Assembly (NCBI GenBank): GCA_024710445.1
Contig: JANJUT010000255.1
Location: forward strand, 1-23,460
DNA from: Thiobacillus sp.
Lineage (GTDB): Bacteria; Pseudomonadota; Gammaproteobacteria; Burkholderiales; Thiobacillaceae
Reading direction: 5' to 3'
DNA length: 23,460 nucleotides
The notes under the pieces were generated by a model. It ran no database searches. It had not been told where the DNA came from and saw nothing but the letters and a program-made list of their open reading frames with translations. This document shows positions 9,529 to 17,799 of this stretch, piece after piece (positions within the stretch are counted from its first letter, which is position 1; each line of letters begins with the position of its first letter). The translations under genes and the position numbers were made by a program.

Positions 9529-9532
9529 GTGG

Positions 9533-10948
9533 CTAGCGTTCGGTAAAGGCGTGCGATTTTGCACGGGTAACGGGCTTGAGCAAATAGGCCAGTATGGTTT
9601 TCTTGCCGGTCAGAATGTCCACCTCGGCCACCATGCCGGGGATGATCGGCATTGATTTCCCGAATGAGGATTTCAGCGTTCTTACGCGCACCAGGTAAAA
9701 GGCATTGCCGTCTTCATCGGTGACGGTATCTGCTGCAATGTGGTCGATCACGGCTTCCAGGCCGCCATAAATTGCGAAATCATAGGCAGTAAAACGTACC
9801 GTAGCTTTGAGTCCGGGCCGCAGGAAACCGATGTCCTTGGGCAGGATACGGGCCTCCAGCAGCAGTGCGTCGTCCGAGGGCACGATTTCAACAATTTCCT
9901 TGCCGGGCTGCAGTACGCCGCCCACGGTGGTAACCAGCAGGCGATTGACGGTCCCCTTCACCGGCGACTTGATGTTGGCGTGCTGGACCCGATCGCTCAA
10001 TGCCGTGCTGCCTTCGGACAGGCTGTTCAGCTTGGCGGTGGTTTCTGCCAGTTCATTGCGCATTTCATTGCGGAAGGTGATTTCCTGTTCCTGCACCTTG
10101 CGCGTGGCTTCCAGGATGGCGGATTGCAAACGTACCGTTTGCGCAGCCGCCTGGTCGCGTTCGCCCCGGTAGCGGCCCACGTCACGTTCCAGACGCAACA
10201 GTTCGACATCCGATACGGCACCGGATGCCGCGAGGGGTTTGGTCATTGCCAGTTCCCGGGCGGTGAGTTCGTAACTCTGCGCAGCCTGCTCGCGGCGCGA
10301 ACGCATCTCGACCAGTTCCTGATTGCGCTGCGCCAGTTGCTGACGCGCGATAGCAATCTGGGCTTCCAGTTCGCGACGGCGCGCGTCATACATATTGCGT
10401 TCTTCTTCAACCAGTTGCGGGTCTTCCTTGACGACCTCGGGAGGCAGCTGGAACGGGGCGTCTTCAGCCAGTGCCCGCAAGCGCGCGGCCTTGGCCAGCA
10501 GGGCCAGATACTGCACGCGGTTTTCTCGCAAAGAGGATACAAAGCGGGTCTTGTCAATGAGGAACAGGGATTGCCCTGCCTCCACGGATTGGCCTTCGCG
10601 CACCAGAATTTCGGCCACCACGCCACCATCGACCGCCTGCACGATTTGCACCTGGCTGGTTGGAATGACCTTGCCTGATCCGCGCGTGACTTCGTCCACC
10701 GTGGCAAACGCGGCCCACAGCACAAAGACGAGCAGAACGATGCCTATTGAACGCAGCAGATAGCGTGCACGCAGGGGTTCCTGGTCGATCCGTGCCCAGT
10801 CGGCATCGGTTGCCCAGTTGGGGGCTTCGTCCGGGCGGGGTGGAATCCATCTGGCAAAGGCACGATCAAGCACGGGTCGGGTGTGCTTCGACCAGCCGGC
10901 AGAGCTTTCGGCGAACCGTGAAATGAAGGAAAAGAATTCGGCCTTCAT
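9533..10948 (-). CDS. HlyD-family periplasmic adaptor (membrane fusion protein) of the type I secretion system, LapC-like
   Basis: This 471-residue protein has a cytoplasmic N-terminus, one transmembrane helix at about residues 65-84 (RSIGIVLLVFVLWAAFATVD), and a lipoyl-like half near residues 95-130 with TSQVQIVQAVDGGVVAEILV. A long Arg/Gln/Glu-rich coiled coil covers about residues 150-310. The second lipoyl half and beta-barrel follow, with IKSPVKGTVNRLLVTTVGGV and PGMVAEVDILTGKKTILAYL near the end. This is the normal HlyD/LapC architecture and length. It links the inner-membrane exporter to an outer-membrane TolC/LapE-type channel, which is not in this window. Its ATG overlaps the stop of the exporter gene by four bases (10945-10948), indicating translational coupling. 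The family is very secure; the adhesin as its substrate is inferred from adjacency. Confidence 0.96.
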   Translation of the reverse strand: MKAEFFSFISRFAESSAGWSKHTRPVLDRAFARWIPPRPDEAPNWATDADWARIDQEPLRARYLLRSIGIVLLVFVLWAAFATVDEVTRGSGKVIPTSQVQIVQAVDGGVVAEILVREGQSVEAGQSLFLIDKTRFVSSLRENRVQYLALLAKAARLRALAEDAPFQLPPEVVKEDPQLVEEERNMYDARRRELEAQIAIARQQLAQRNQELVEMRSRREQAAQSYELTARELAMTKPLAASGAVSDVELLRLERDVGRYRGERDQAAAQTVRLQSAILEATRKVQEQEITFRNEMRNELAETTAKLNSLSEGSTALSDRVQHANIKSPVKGTVNRLLVTTVGGVLQPGKEIVEIVPSDDALLLEARILPKDIGFLRPGLKATVRFTAYDFAIYGGLEAVIDHIAADTVTDEDGNAFYLVRVRTLKSSFGKSMPIIPGMVAEVDILTGKKTILAYLLKPVTRAKSHAFTER

Positions 10949-13137
10949 GCTGCTTTCCCGATCCGGCCCTGGCGCAGCGCCTCGACCACTTGCGCCTTGG
11001 GACCATCGGCCACGACCTTGCCGGAGTCGATCACGATGATGCGATCCACCAGGTCGAGCAGCGAGGTGCGATGGGTGACCACGATCAAAGTCTTGCCGAT
11101 GGTATAGGTGCCCAGGCGTTTTTTGATTTCTTCTTCGCTGGAGTGATCCATCGAACCGGTAGGCTCGTCCATCAGCAAAATAGGCGGATCGTTGATGGTG
11201 GCGCGGGCAATAGCCACGGCCTGCCGCTGGCCACCGGAAAGCGATTCGCCGCGCTCGCCTACCGACATGTCGAATCCCTTGGGATGGCTGTTGACGAATT
11301 CGATGATGCCGCCCACTTGTGCGGCGCGCAGCACCGCCGCATCGTCCGCCATGGGTGAAGCAATTGTCAGGTTGTCGCGCAGGCTGCCATAGAACAAGGT
11401 CACGTCCTGCGGCACATAACCAATGTTGCGGCGCAGTTCGGCTGGATCGAGCTGGCGAAGGTCGATGCCGTCGACCAGAACCGCACCGGAGGTGGGGCGA
11501 TACAGGCCCAGAATCAGTTTTTCCAGCGTGGTCTTGCCTGAACCCACGCGTCCGAGGATGGCAATATGCTCACCGGCGCGGATCTTCAGCGAGACATTGC
11601 GCAGGGCAGCCACACCCTGCTCGGGGTAGCTGAAATCCACATCCTTGAATTCGATATCCCCGGTGAAATGCTGGCGCGTCACGAAACTCGAATCTTCAGG
11701 CCGCTCGACAGGCTGCTCCAGAATGCCATCCAGCGATTTCAGCGCGGTGGCTGCGTTGTGATACTGCGTGAGCAGGCCGGCCACCTGGCTGATTGGCGCC
11801 ATCGCCCGCGAGGCCAGCATGGTGCAGGCAATCAGGCCGCCCAGGGTCAGGTTGTTGTCGGAGATCATGTAGACGCCCACGACGACCACGACGATGTTCA
11901 TGAACTGCTGGACCCACATCGCGACGTTGATCGTGGAGGACGACAGAAGCCGCAATTGCGCGCCCACGCGTGACAGGAAATTCGCGCTCGATTCCCACCT
12001 GCGCTGCATCACGCCCTCGGCGCCCAGCGCCTTGATGGCTTCCAGGCCCACCAGGCTTTCAATCAGCGTGGCATTGCGCATGGCGCCTGCGCGGTAGGTG
12101 GTTTCAGACAACTCATGCATCTTGCTGTGGACCGTCAGCGCGTAGGCGATCAACAGCAGCATGCCAAACAGAATCGGCAGGATGAGCGGCCAGGCTATCC
12201 AGCCGATCACTACCAGGAAAATCAGTGCAAACGGTACGTCGATGAAAGCGGTGACCGTGGCCGAGGTAATGAAATCCCGGATGGTTTCGAAGGAACGCAG
12301 ATTGGCGGCGAAAGAACCGGCTGATACCGGACGATTCTCCATCCGCAGGCCCAGTACGCGTTCCATGATGTAGGCCGATAGCCGGACATCGACCCGGCTC
12401 CCCGCCAGATCGAGAAAATAGCCGCGCATGGTACGCAGCACCAGATCCGCCACCAGCACCAGCGCCACACCTATGGCCAGCATCCATAGCGTTTCGAGCG
12501 CATGGTTTGGCACCACGCGGTCATACACGTTCATGGTGAACAGGGGCAGGGCAATGGCGAACAGATTGATCATGAATGCCGCCAGCAGCACGTCGCGATA
12601 CAGCCGCGTGTTGTCGGCCAGCGTTCCCCAGAACCAGTGCCGGTGCTTGACCCGGCCCACTTCAGGGGTGCGTGCATCAAAACGGAACTCGGGACGCGCC
12701 AGGATCGTGTGGCCGGCGTAGCGGGCGGCGAGTTCATCGCGCGGCAGCGTGGCTTCGGCCTGGTCCAGTTCGGGGAAGATCACGCGGGCGGTCCTGCCTT
12801 CGTCCTGCCAGCCCAGCAGCACGCAGGCCTCTTCACCTTTTAGTAGCAGCACGGCAGGGAACAGAGCCGGGTTTAACGCGTCCAGCGGCTTGTGCACGAC
12901 ACTGCTGGTGAGCCCGGCACGCTTGGCTGCGCGCTTGAAAAGAGACGGGGTGAGACGGTTGTTGATCAGCGGCAATCCATCGATTGCGGCTTGACTGCTC
13001 AGGGTGCCGCCGTGCGCGCGGACCACCACGAGCAGGCATTCGAGCAGCGTGTCGGGTCCGGCAGGGGCAGGGCTTTGAACGCTTGCATCGGGTGGGGGGG
13101 GCTCCGATGCGTTCTGAAGCAGTGTTTCTGTATTCAA
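10945..13137 (-). CDS. Type I secretion ABC exporter (permease/ATPase) with degenerate C39-like domain, LapB-like
   Basis: This 730-residue protein has three parts. Residues about 28-147 form a C39 peptidase-like domain without the catalytic cysteine (the segment reads LLECLLVVVRAHGG), as in exporters that bind RTX substrates without processing them. Residues about 165-455 are an ABC transmembrane region. Residues about 490-720 are the nucleotide-binding domain, with Walker A GRVGSGKTT at 529-537, signature LSGGQ at 633-637, Walker B ILLMDE ending at Asp657-Glu658, and the switch His689. All ATPase motifs are intact. It powers adhesin export across the inner membrane with the HlyD protein encoded next. 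The start is a TTG at 13137 preceded by a weak GAG; no ATG lies nearby, so the exact start is less certain. The first 27 residues are Pro/Ala-rich and probably disordered. Confidence 0.96.
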   Translation of the reverse strand: MNTETLLQNASEPPPPDASVQSPAPAGPDTLLECLLVVVRAHGGTLSSQAAIDGLPLINNRLTPSLFKRAAKRAGLTSSVVHKPLDALNPALFPAVLLLKGEEACVLLGWQDEGRTARVIFPELDQAEATLPRDELAARYAGHTILARPEFRFDARTPEVGRVKHRHWFWGTLADNTRLYRDVLLAAFMINLFAIALPLFTMNVYDRVVPNHALETLWMLAIGVALVLVADLVLRTMRGYFLDLAGSRVDVRLSAYIMERVLGLRMENRPVSAGSFAANLRSFETIRDFITSATVTAFIDVPFALIFLVVIGWIAWPLILPILFGMLLLIAYALTVHSKMHELSETTYRAGAMRNATLIESLVGLEAIKALGAEGVMQRRWESSANFLSRVGAQLRLLSSSTINVAMWVQQFMNIVVVVVGVYMISDNNLTLGGLIACTMLASRAMAPISQVAGLLTQYHNAATALKSLDGILEQPVERPEDSSFVTRQHFTGDIEFKDVDFSYPEQGVAALRNVSLKIRAGEHIAILGRVGSGKTTLEKLILGLYRPTSGAVLVDGIDLRQLDPAELRRNIGYVPQDVTLFYGSLRDNLTIASPMADDAAVLRAAQVGGIIEFVNSHPKGFDMSVGERGESLSGGQRQAVAIARATINDPPILLMDEPTGSMDHSSEEEIKKRLGTYTIGKTLIVVTHRTSLLDLVDRIIVIDSGKVVADGPKAQVVEALRQGRIGKAA

Positions 13138-13312
13138 GATAGCTCTACGGCAAGCACGGCTCGCAGCCCCGAAAAGATTAATTCGATAGCCGTGTTAACG
13201 GTGTGAGGCCTGGTTTCTTTAACTGGCGGGCCTTGCAGGCAAGGTCAGGGAGAAATGGTAGAGGGTTCCGGCCGGGATGGCGGGGGGGCGGCCGGGTGTT
13301 TTACAGATTTTT
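13138..13312. other. Intergenic region upstream of the secretion operon
   Basis: This 175-bp gap must hold the promoter for the ABC exporter operon and the end of the envelope cluster. A CCGGCCG/CGGCCGG inverted repeat around 13267-13296 flanks a G-run but has no T-tract, so I do not call a terminator. No promoter stands out. Confidence 0.35.
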
Positions 13313-14098
13313 TCAATTACCCGCAGGCGTGTGCCCATGGGTAACGCGTGCAGGGCCATATGGGGGATTGCTATATTGTGTTCCGGTATCCGTTTGGGGC
13401 TTCGTCCGGTCGTAAACCAGGCGAAATGAAACGGGCTGCCTTTCCGCAAGCCTGGCTGCTGCAGAAATCAGGAGCTGGCCTGTTTGGGCGTCGATCCGGT
13501 AGCTTTGTGTCAGCCGGGTGCCCCCGTCCATTGTGGTCTCGACCACCAGCGTGTCAGCCTCCCAGCCTGCAACCGCCACCCGTTGCTGCAATCCGCTGCT
13601 GACCGAAACGCTGGCACCGCGAAAATCGGTGAAAATCCGCCGATGCTGATCATTTTCGTCGGCGATCAGCAGCATCGGGTCCTCATGGGTGATGTCGAGC
13701 CTTTCAGGCGTGGCTGTCAGTTCAGGCATTTTCCCGGGGGACATCTCGCTGTGCCCACCCATTCCAGCCGAAGATCCTCGGCCTTGGTGTCCGCCACCTT
13801 TTCCGCCACCGCGCCCCTGCCCACCGGAACCGCCGCCCATTCCGCGTCCGCCGCCCCCGGCCTGCTGCATCGCCTTCTTGGCTTCCCTGAGCTTTTCCTG
13901 CGGATCATCGCTGGCCTTGGCATTGAAAATCCATTGGCCGGAAAAGTCCGGTCTGGATTGTGGGTCTGCGCCCTGTATCAGCGGGGCTGTGGACCCGTCA
14001 GTAAAGGGAGCTGTTACCTGAGCCGATGTTGCATTGACGCTGCTTCCCAATGCCAGTCCGATGCAGAATGCTGTGCTGAAACTCCCGTTGCGTTTCAT
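13313..14098 (-). CDS. Secreted or periplasmic protein of unknown function with a Gly-rich segment
   Basis: I do not recognise this 261-residue protein. The ATG at 14098 gives a good signal peptide (MKRNGSFSTAFCIGLALGSS, cleavage probable after NATSA); starting upstream would add 13 residues and bury it. A segment with SRPDFSGQWIFNAKASDDPQEKLREAKKAMQQA is followed by about 45 residues of Gly/Arg/Ser/His (GGGGRGMGGGSGGQGRGGGK) and then a beta-rich C-terminal half. The pattern DFSGxW...LDIT...I(A/F)TD resembles secreted proteins with a short lipocalin-like beta region, but I cannot name a family. Its start overlaps the stop of the preceding membrane protein (ATGA at 14095-14098). The Gly-rich stretch echoes the first gene of the same cluster. 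Confidence 0.8.
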   Translation of the reverse strand: MKRNGSFSTAFCIGLALGSSVNATSAQVTAPFTDGSTAPLIQGADPQSRPDFSGQWIFNAKASDDPQEKLREAKKAMQQAGGGGRGMGGGSGGQGRGGGKGGGHQGRGSSAGMGGHSEMSPGKMPELTATPERLDITHEDPMLLIADENDQHRRIFTDFRGASVSVSSGLQQRVAVAGWEADTLVVETTMDGGTRLTQSYRIDAQTGQLLISAAARLAERQPVSFRLVYDRTKPQTDTGTQYSNPPYGPARVTHGHTPAGN

Positions 14099-14526
14099 CG
14101 CATGTCTCTGGCAGGCATGGCCGGCTTCATGCGCCACAGTCCATGCCAGGCTATGGCCGTGATCGCCACCCAGATCAGCGTCCGCAAGCTCATGGCGATT
14201 ACCGTGCGAATCTCAAAGGCCCCACCGGAATAGATGTGTACCCCGAAAGCCGCAAATGTGAGCGCAGTTGCCGTGGCGATGGCGGCAGACAGCCATACGC
14301 CCCAGCGTTGCTGCAGCCATAGGCCGGCACCGGCAAGGATATAAGCGAAGCCCGCCAGAAAATTGAACCACAGCACGAACGGCACATAATTGCCTGCCGC
14401 CGCGCGTGCTGCCTCGTCGCCGAACAGGATCGTGCCGCCTTCCTTGAGGGTCAGCAGGCCGAATCCGGCCGCGAGCAGGGAAATGCCCCAGACAGCGATG
14501 CTGCGCTGTGGTGATGACGTGTTCAT
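14095..14526 (-). CDS. Small four-helix inner-membrane protein of unknown function
   Basis: This 143-residue protein starts at an ATG at 14526, preceded by a GGGGGT ribosome-binding site; a longer frame reaching back to 14640 would overlap the cytochrome gene. Four hydrophobic segments are visible: about 9-29 (IAVWGISLLAAGFGLLTLKE), 48-70 (PFVLWFNFLAGFAYILAGAG), 74-97 (VWLSAAIATATALTFAAFGV) and 108-128 (SLRTLIWVAITAIAWHGLW). No catalytic motif is visible. It sits between a c-type cytochrome and a secreted Gly-rich protein and overlaps the latter by four bases, so it is probably produced together with both. A membrane anchor or partner role is possible but only inferred. Confidence 0.85.
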   Translation of the reverse strand: MNTSSPQRSIAVWGISLLAAGFGLLTLKEGGTILFGDEAARAAAGNYVPFVLWFNFLAGFAYILAGAGLWLQQRWGVWLSAAIATATALTFAAFGVHIYSGGAFEIRTVIAMSLRTLIWVAITAIAWHGLWRMKPAMPARDMR

Positions 14527-14564
14527 ATAAATACCCCCGTGCTGTTTATCTGGATATTGATTGA

Positions 14565-15023
14565 TCACTGCGCGGCCTCTTTCCGGCCGTGGAAATGCTC
14601 CACGAAGGGTTTGCGGAATTCGCTGTGGCAGTTGTGACAACTGGTCTGGAGCTTCTGGAATGCCAGGATGACACCCGGGCCGTCCTTGGCCCTGGCCGCC
14701 TTGCCTACTGCCAGGGCCTGATCGTGGGTCTCGCCGTCATAGGCCTTGAACTTGGCCATGCTGGTGCCGACGAAACCCAGGATGCGCATTTTCTCGGAAA
14801 ACGGTGGCTGCGGATGATCGGCGATCAGGGGCGCGGTTTTTTCCACTTGTTCCCAGTCGCCGCGGGAAATGCCGTCGGTGATGATCTGCATGTGATTGCC
14901 GAGGTCCTTCATGATCCGTTGCAGGGCAAGCGGCTCGGCTGCGTGGGCACTGTATGCTGCAAGTGTCAGGCAGACCGAGGCGATCATTCCGGGAACAGGG
15001 TTGCGGCGATGCGTGGTGTTCAT
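14565..15023 (-). CDS. Periplasmic class II (cytochrome c'/c-556-like) monoheme cytochrome c
   Basis: This 152-residue protein starts at an ATG at 15023; a longer frame to 15239 is rejected because it hides the signal peptide and overlaps the upstream gene. The signal peptide is about residues 1-29 (MIASVCLTLAAYSAHA). The mature part is helical, begins PLALQRIMKDLGNHM, and carries one heme motif CHNCH at 129-133 near the C-terminus (QTSCHNCHSEFRKPFVEHF). That matches the class II layout, a four-helix bundle with C-terminal CxxCH. Met38 or Met45 near the N-terminus could be a sixth ligand as in c-556. It would carry electrons or bind small gases in the periplasm; the partner is unknown. The stop lies 38 bp before the membrane-protein start. 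Confidence 0.88.
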   Translation of the reverse strand: MNTTHRRNPVPGMIASVCLTLAAYSAHAAEPLALQRIMKDLGNHMQIITDGISRGDWEQVEKTAPLIADHPQPPFSEKMRILGFVGTSMAKFKAYDGETHDQALAVGKAARAKDGPGVILAFQKLQTSCHNCHSEFRKPFVEHFHGRKEAAQ

Positions 15024-15096
15024 GTCAGTGCGGCCTTTTATGGAAACGCGGCAGGCTGAGGCAGATGGGCACACCGCCTGCCACGAATTGTCAGGT

Positions 15097-15453
15097 TTAT
15101 TGAGTCGTGACTGCGCCGTCTGCAGGCGCCATCTGCCGAGTCTGGCGATTTTCCTGGCGCATGGCACGGCGCTGGGCCATGTCCTGCTGCATGTCCGGCG
15201 TGGCGCTCTGCGACATGTCGCGTGTCCGGGTACGCTCACGCGTCATGTCGCCGGATCCCCCCGCGTTTTGCTGATGGCTCATGCCTTGACCGCCGGACTG
15301 GCCTTTGCCCTGAGCGCCCATCTGCCCCGATCCCTGGCCGCCCATCTGGCCGCCGCCCATGCCACCGCCCTGGCCACGCGCCTGGGCATCGAGCGTTGCG
15401 CCCAAGGCAATAATGGCGGCAAAGATTGCGAGGGTGGATTTTGATTGGGTCAT
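15097..15453 (-). CDS. Small secreted Gly/Gln/Met-rich protein, first gene of the cytochrome cluster
   Basis: This 118-residue protein starts at an ATG at 15453 with a clear AAAGGAG ribosome-binding site. A signal peptide of about 24 residues (STLAIFAAIIALGATLDAQA) precedes a low-complexity region with GQGGGMGGGQMGGQGSGQMG. A hydrophilic Arg/Gln/Met tail follows, with MTRERTRTRDMSQSATPDMQ and ending GAVTTQ. There is no cysteine and no enzyme-like motif. The high Met, Gln and Arg content suggests an unstructured protein that may bind metal or polyanions; this is inference. It is 73 bp upstream of the cytochrome gene in the same direction. Confidence 0.82.
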   Translation of the reverse strand: MTQSKSTLAIFAAIIALGATLDAQARGQGGGMGGGQMGGQGSGQMGAQGKGQSGGQGMSHQQNAGGSGDMTRERTRTRDMSQSATPDMQQDMAQRRAMRQENRQTRQMAPADGAVTTQ

Positions 15454-15746
15454 GATACTGCTCCTTTAATACGTGAATGGATAAATGGCGACTGCCACCA
15501 GGGCTTCGATTCCCTGGCAGCGGATGAAGTATCCCGGCCCGACGTTTCCTGTTGTTGCCACGGCTGCGTCAGCGTGTGACAGCTTGTTTCATGAGCGTCA
15601 CTCAAGGTGTCGCTGGCGGCAAGATGCTGGCGGGGTTTTGATCAGATGGCTGCATGGCCGGAGTGGCCCACCGGATAGCCATGGCTTATCGCGATAAAAA
15701 AGGGCCAGCCCAAGCTGACCCTCTTAATAGGCGGCAGGGTGAGCTG
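15454..15746 (-). other. Intergenic stretch with a leader hairpin and the upstream operon's terminator
   Basis: No convincing gene is present. The right part holds the terminator of the J-domain operon (15695-15722). Near 15495-15519 an imperfect inverted repeat (TGCCA-C-CAGGG, eight-base loop, CCCTGGCA) lies about 45 bp ahead of the Gly/Gln-rich protein and could form a leader hairpin. I see no promoter here that I would call with confidence. Confidence 0.4.
15695..15722 (-). terminator. Rho-independent terminator of the J-domain operon
   Basis: On the minus strand a 9-bp stem (AGGGTCAGC / GCTGGCCCT, one U-G wobble) with loop TTGG is followed by six T residues. It starts 25 bp after the stop codon of the 418-residue gene. 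The wobble pairs only in minus-strand RNA, which fixes the direction. Confidence 0.88.
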
Positions 15747-17003
15747 TCAGCGCCGACGTGGCTTCCAGGTAACCGCGCACGTCTTCCGCACGTATTCAAG
15801 GGCGCGCTCCATGTGCGTGTCCGGCCAGTTGGGGTCGTTGTCATTCAGCTGTTCTTCAGCTTCGCGGCTCAGATCATCTGTCCAGGCTTTCTGCAAATCT
15901 TCCCGAATCGCTTCAGGCGCATGGTCGTCGATAAACCGGATGACGGCTTGCGAGTCGAAGCCCCTGGTCCGGAAATGCTGGATGACCGCCTTGGCCTCCC
16001 GCAGGAGCATGGAGGCCTTGGGCGGCAGCCCTGTGGCAACGAAAAACAGCACCGTGGCGATGACTGCCGGGTCATCCGCTTCGCCTTTCGTCACCCGGTC
16101 CCATTCCCTGGCGACCAGGCGGTCATATTCCCTGACATCGTCGTCCAGGCTTTCGCTGACGAAATACATGACACCGGAATCCCCATACAGCAGCTTGTCC
16201 GCCGTATTGGATGGCACCCGAATCCGGGGCAGGTCCGTTTCGATGAAACGTTCCATCGCACGCTGCGCCAGGCGCTGGAATTCGGTTGGCGCCTCCCTGA
16301 GCATGCTTTTCAGACGCGCATCGTTGAACTTGGCTTTCGTGTTTTTGGCTGCTTTGACCAGCCGGACAAATTCAGTGCGGGTCGGGATTTTCAGTTCAGC
16401 AGGATCGGCAAAGAAAACCAGCATGGCGCTTCGAATCAGTGAATCCGCATCGTCGATGTCGTTGCGCGAAGCCCCCATTTTCCTGGCCAGCCAGAACGCG
16501 AAATCAATCGTGTTCTGATTGTCGAGGCGCATCACAAGCGCTGAGCGGTATTCAGCCAGCGAAGCGGTGTCTGATGCCGTCTTCTCGTCGAGATAGGCTC
16601 GCTGGGCTTCCACTGAAACCGGATTGCCAAAAATCAGCGTGCTGTCCGGCATCGCATGCAGCCGCTTGAGCATGTCAGAGCCCGCCTTGGAATGCGACAG
16701 CAAGGTCTTGTCTCTCAGGGACGCCGCCGCGACCTGGATGTCGCCATCCGACAGGTCCTCGAGGTGCAGGCTGACCAGGTTCACCATGCGGTGCAGCGCG
16801 AGTTCGAGTTCCGGCCGCAAATAGGCCGTGCCAAAAAAGTTGGCGATCTGGACAATCCCCTTTGCAAACTCCTCCTGCAGGCTTTGCAGCCGGTCAGGGG
16901 TGATGATTCCCTGCGTGACGCCGGCTTGCAGCGCCTTGTCAAAAAAAGGTCGATTGTCGACCGTGGCAAGTGAGGTCAGCGTGCTTGTCATGCGTCCCGA
17001 CAT
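15747..17003 (-). CDS. Uncharacterised 418-residue helical protein, last gene of the J-domain operon
   Basis: I do not recognise a family. The protein is soluble, without signal peptide or membrane helix. It looks almost entirely alpha-helical, with segments such as TPDRLQSLQEEFAKGIVQIA, YLRPELELALHRMVNLVSLH and AIREDLQKAWTDDLSREAEE, and a basic end (TWKPRRR). No nucleotide-binding or protease motif is seen. The ATG at 17003 shares one base with the TAA of the preceding gene (TAATG), so translation is coupled; a second ATG four codons in (16991) is possible. A strong terminator follows. Its position beside a J-domain gene suggests a client, a scaffold, or part of a complex served by DnaK, but that is inference from context. 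Confidence 0.85.
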   Translation of the reverse strand: MSGRMTSTLTSLATVDNRPFFDKALQAGVTQGIITPDRLQSLQEEFAKGIVQIANFFGTAYLRPELELALHRMVNLVSLHLEDLSDGDIQVAAASLRDKTLLSHSKAGSDMLKRLHAMPDSTLIFGNPVSVEAQRAYLDEKTASDTASLAEYRSALVMRLDNQNTIDFAFWLARKMGASRNDIDDADSLIRSAMLVFFADPAELKIPTRTEFVRLVKAAKNTKAKFNDARLKSMLREAPTEFQRLAQRAMERFIETDLPRIRVPSNTADKLLYGDSGVMYFVSESLDDDVREYDRLVAREWDRVTKGEADDPAVIATVLFFVATGLPPKASMLLREAKAVIQHFRTRGFDSQAVIRFIDDHAPEAIREDLQKAWTDDLSREAEEQLNDNDPNWPDTHMERALEYVRKTCAVTWKPRRR

Positions 17004-17752
17004 TAAATGGCAGACTCTTCTTCGTCGGTTGCGGATGCTTCGCTATCTGTGGGCGAAGGAATCGAGGCCGCATCCGCCATTTCCAGCATGGATTGCGCGC
17101 GATCGCGCAGCGTGATCATCATGTCCCCGAAAGCATCGGGCAATTCGTATTGGAGTATCCATGCGGTTTCCATCCAGTCGCCGTCTGCGACTTCCGAGCG
17201 GGAAAGAAGCGGGCGTGAATTCTCGATGGAGTTGCCGAAAGCCAGGCCGTGATCGATTTCCTCGATTTTTTCCATGAGCCAGGTATTGTGGGTCTTGGCG
17301 TCTGAATCCGGATCGAGTTGCGGAACAAAGCTTCCGGTCGTGGCAAAGCTGAACACCTCGTCGTAATGGTCGGCAAAGTAGTCGGCCAGTGTTTCGCTGC
17401 CGCCCTCTATGTCGCCAATCGCCTCAAGGTATTCATGCACGGTATCGGCATCGCGGTGTATGACCGCATTGATCATGGCGCGAAGCCGTTCGCTTGTCCG
17501 GTCGCCGTATTTTCTTTCCAGAATGATCGAGCGGGCAAACTGCTCAGGCGTGACCAGCATGTTCACGATCGATTCCTTCGATGAATCGAACTCGCGCATG
17601 ACTGCAAGCAGGTCCTTGGGCTGCAACTCGTCCAGGATGCTCACCAATGCGTGATCGCCATGCTGATCGGCAATGGCCACCAGCGCGTTCTCGGCCCCGG
17701 CGATATCGCCCGCAAGAATCAACTGTGAAGATTTCAAAACAACCGGATGCAT
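17003..17752 (-). CDS. Uncharacterised 249-residue helical-repeat-like protein with acidic tail
   Basis: I do not recognise a family. The start ATG at 17752 follows AAGGA at good spacing. Residues 1-75 form short helical hairpins (LILAGDIAGAENALVAIADQ, ILDELQPKDLLAVMREFDSS) loosely like TPR or MgtE-N helical repeats. The middle contains ERLRAMINAVIHRDADTVHE. The last 25 residues are Ser/Glu/Asp-rich and probably disordered (PTDSEASATDEEESAI). There is no signal peptide, membrane helix or catalytic motif. It lies 47 bp after the 179-residue gene and is coupled by TAATG to the 418-residue gene. A scaffold or protein-binding role is plausible, not shown. Confidence 0.83.
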   Translation of the reverse strand: MHPVVLKSSQLILAGDIAGAENALVAIADQHGDHALVSILDELQPKDLLAVMREFDSSKESIVNMLVTPEQFARSIILERKYGDRTSERLRAMINAVIHRDADTVHEYLEAIGDIEGGSETLADYFADHYDEVFSFATTGSFVPQLDPDSDAKTHNTWLMEKIEEIDHGLAFGNSIENSRPLLSRSEVADGDWMETAWILQYELPDAFGDMMITLRDRAQSMLEMADAASIPSPTDSEASATDEEESAI

Positions 17753-17799
17753 GCCGTGTCCTTCTTTATGAATAGTTGTGCCTGGATGAATGGTTGTAC

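Noticed and set aside
9740-10678. Plus-strand frame of 312 codons opposite the HlyD gene
   Set aside because: The minus strand encodes a textbook HlyD protein here. The antisense product has no recognisable domain and shifts composition with its partner's codons.
13267-13296. GC-rich inverted repeat CCGGCCG/CGGCCGG as a terminator after the envelope cluster
   Set aside because: The stem is short, the loop is a 13-base G/C-rich run, and there is no T-tract on either strand. It may be chance in GC-rich DNA.
13484-14233. Plus-strand frame of 249 codons opposite the Gly-rich secreted protein
   Set aside because: It is Cys/His/Arg-rich without pattern and spans two minus-strand genes with good signal peptides, start sites and an ATGA overlap.
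14640-15239. Longer N-termini for the cytochrome (to 15239) and the membrane protein (to 14640)
   Set aside because: Both extensions overlap upstream genes and hide a signal peptide or a good ribosome-binding site found at the shorter starts.
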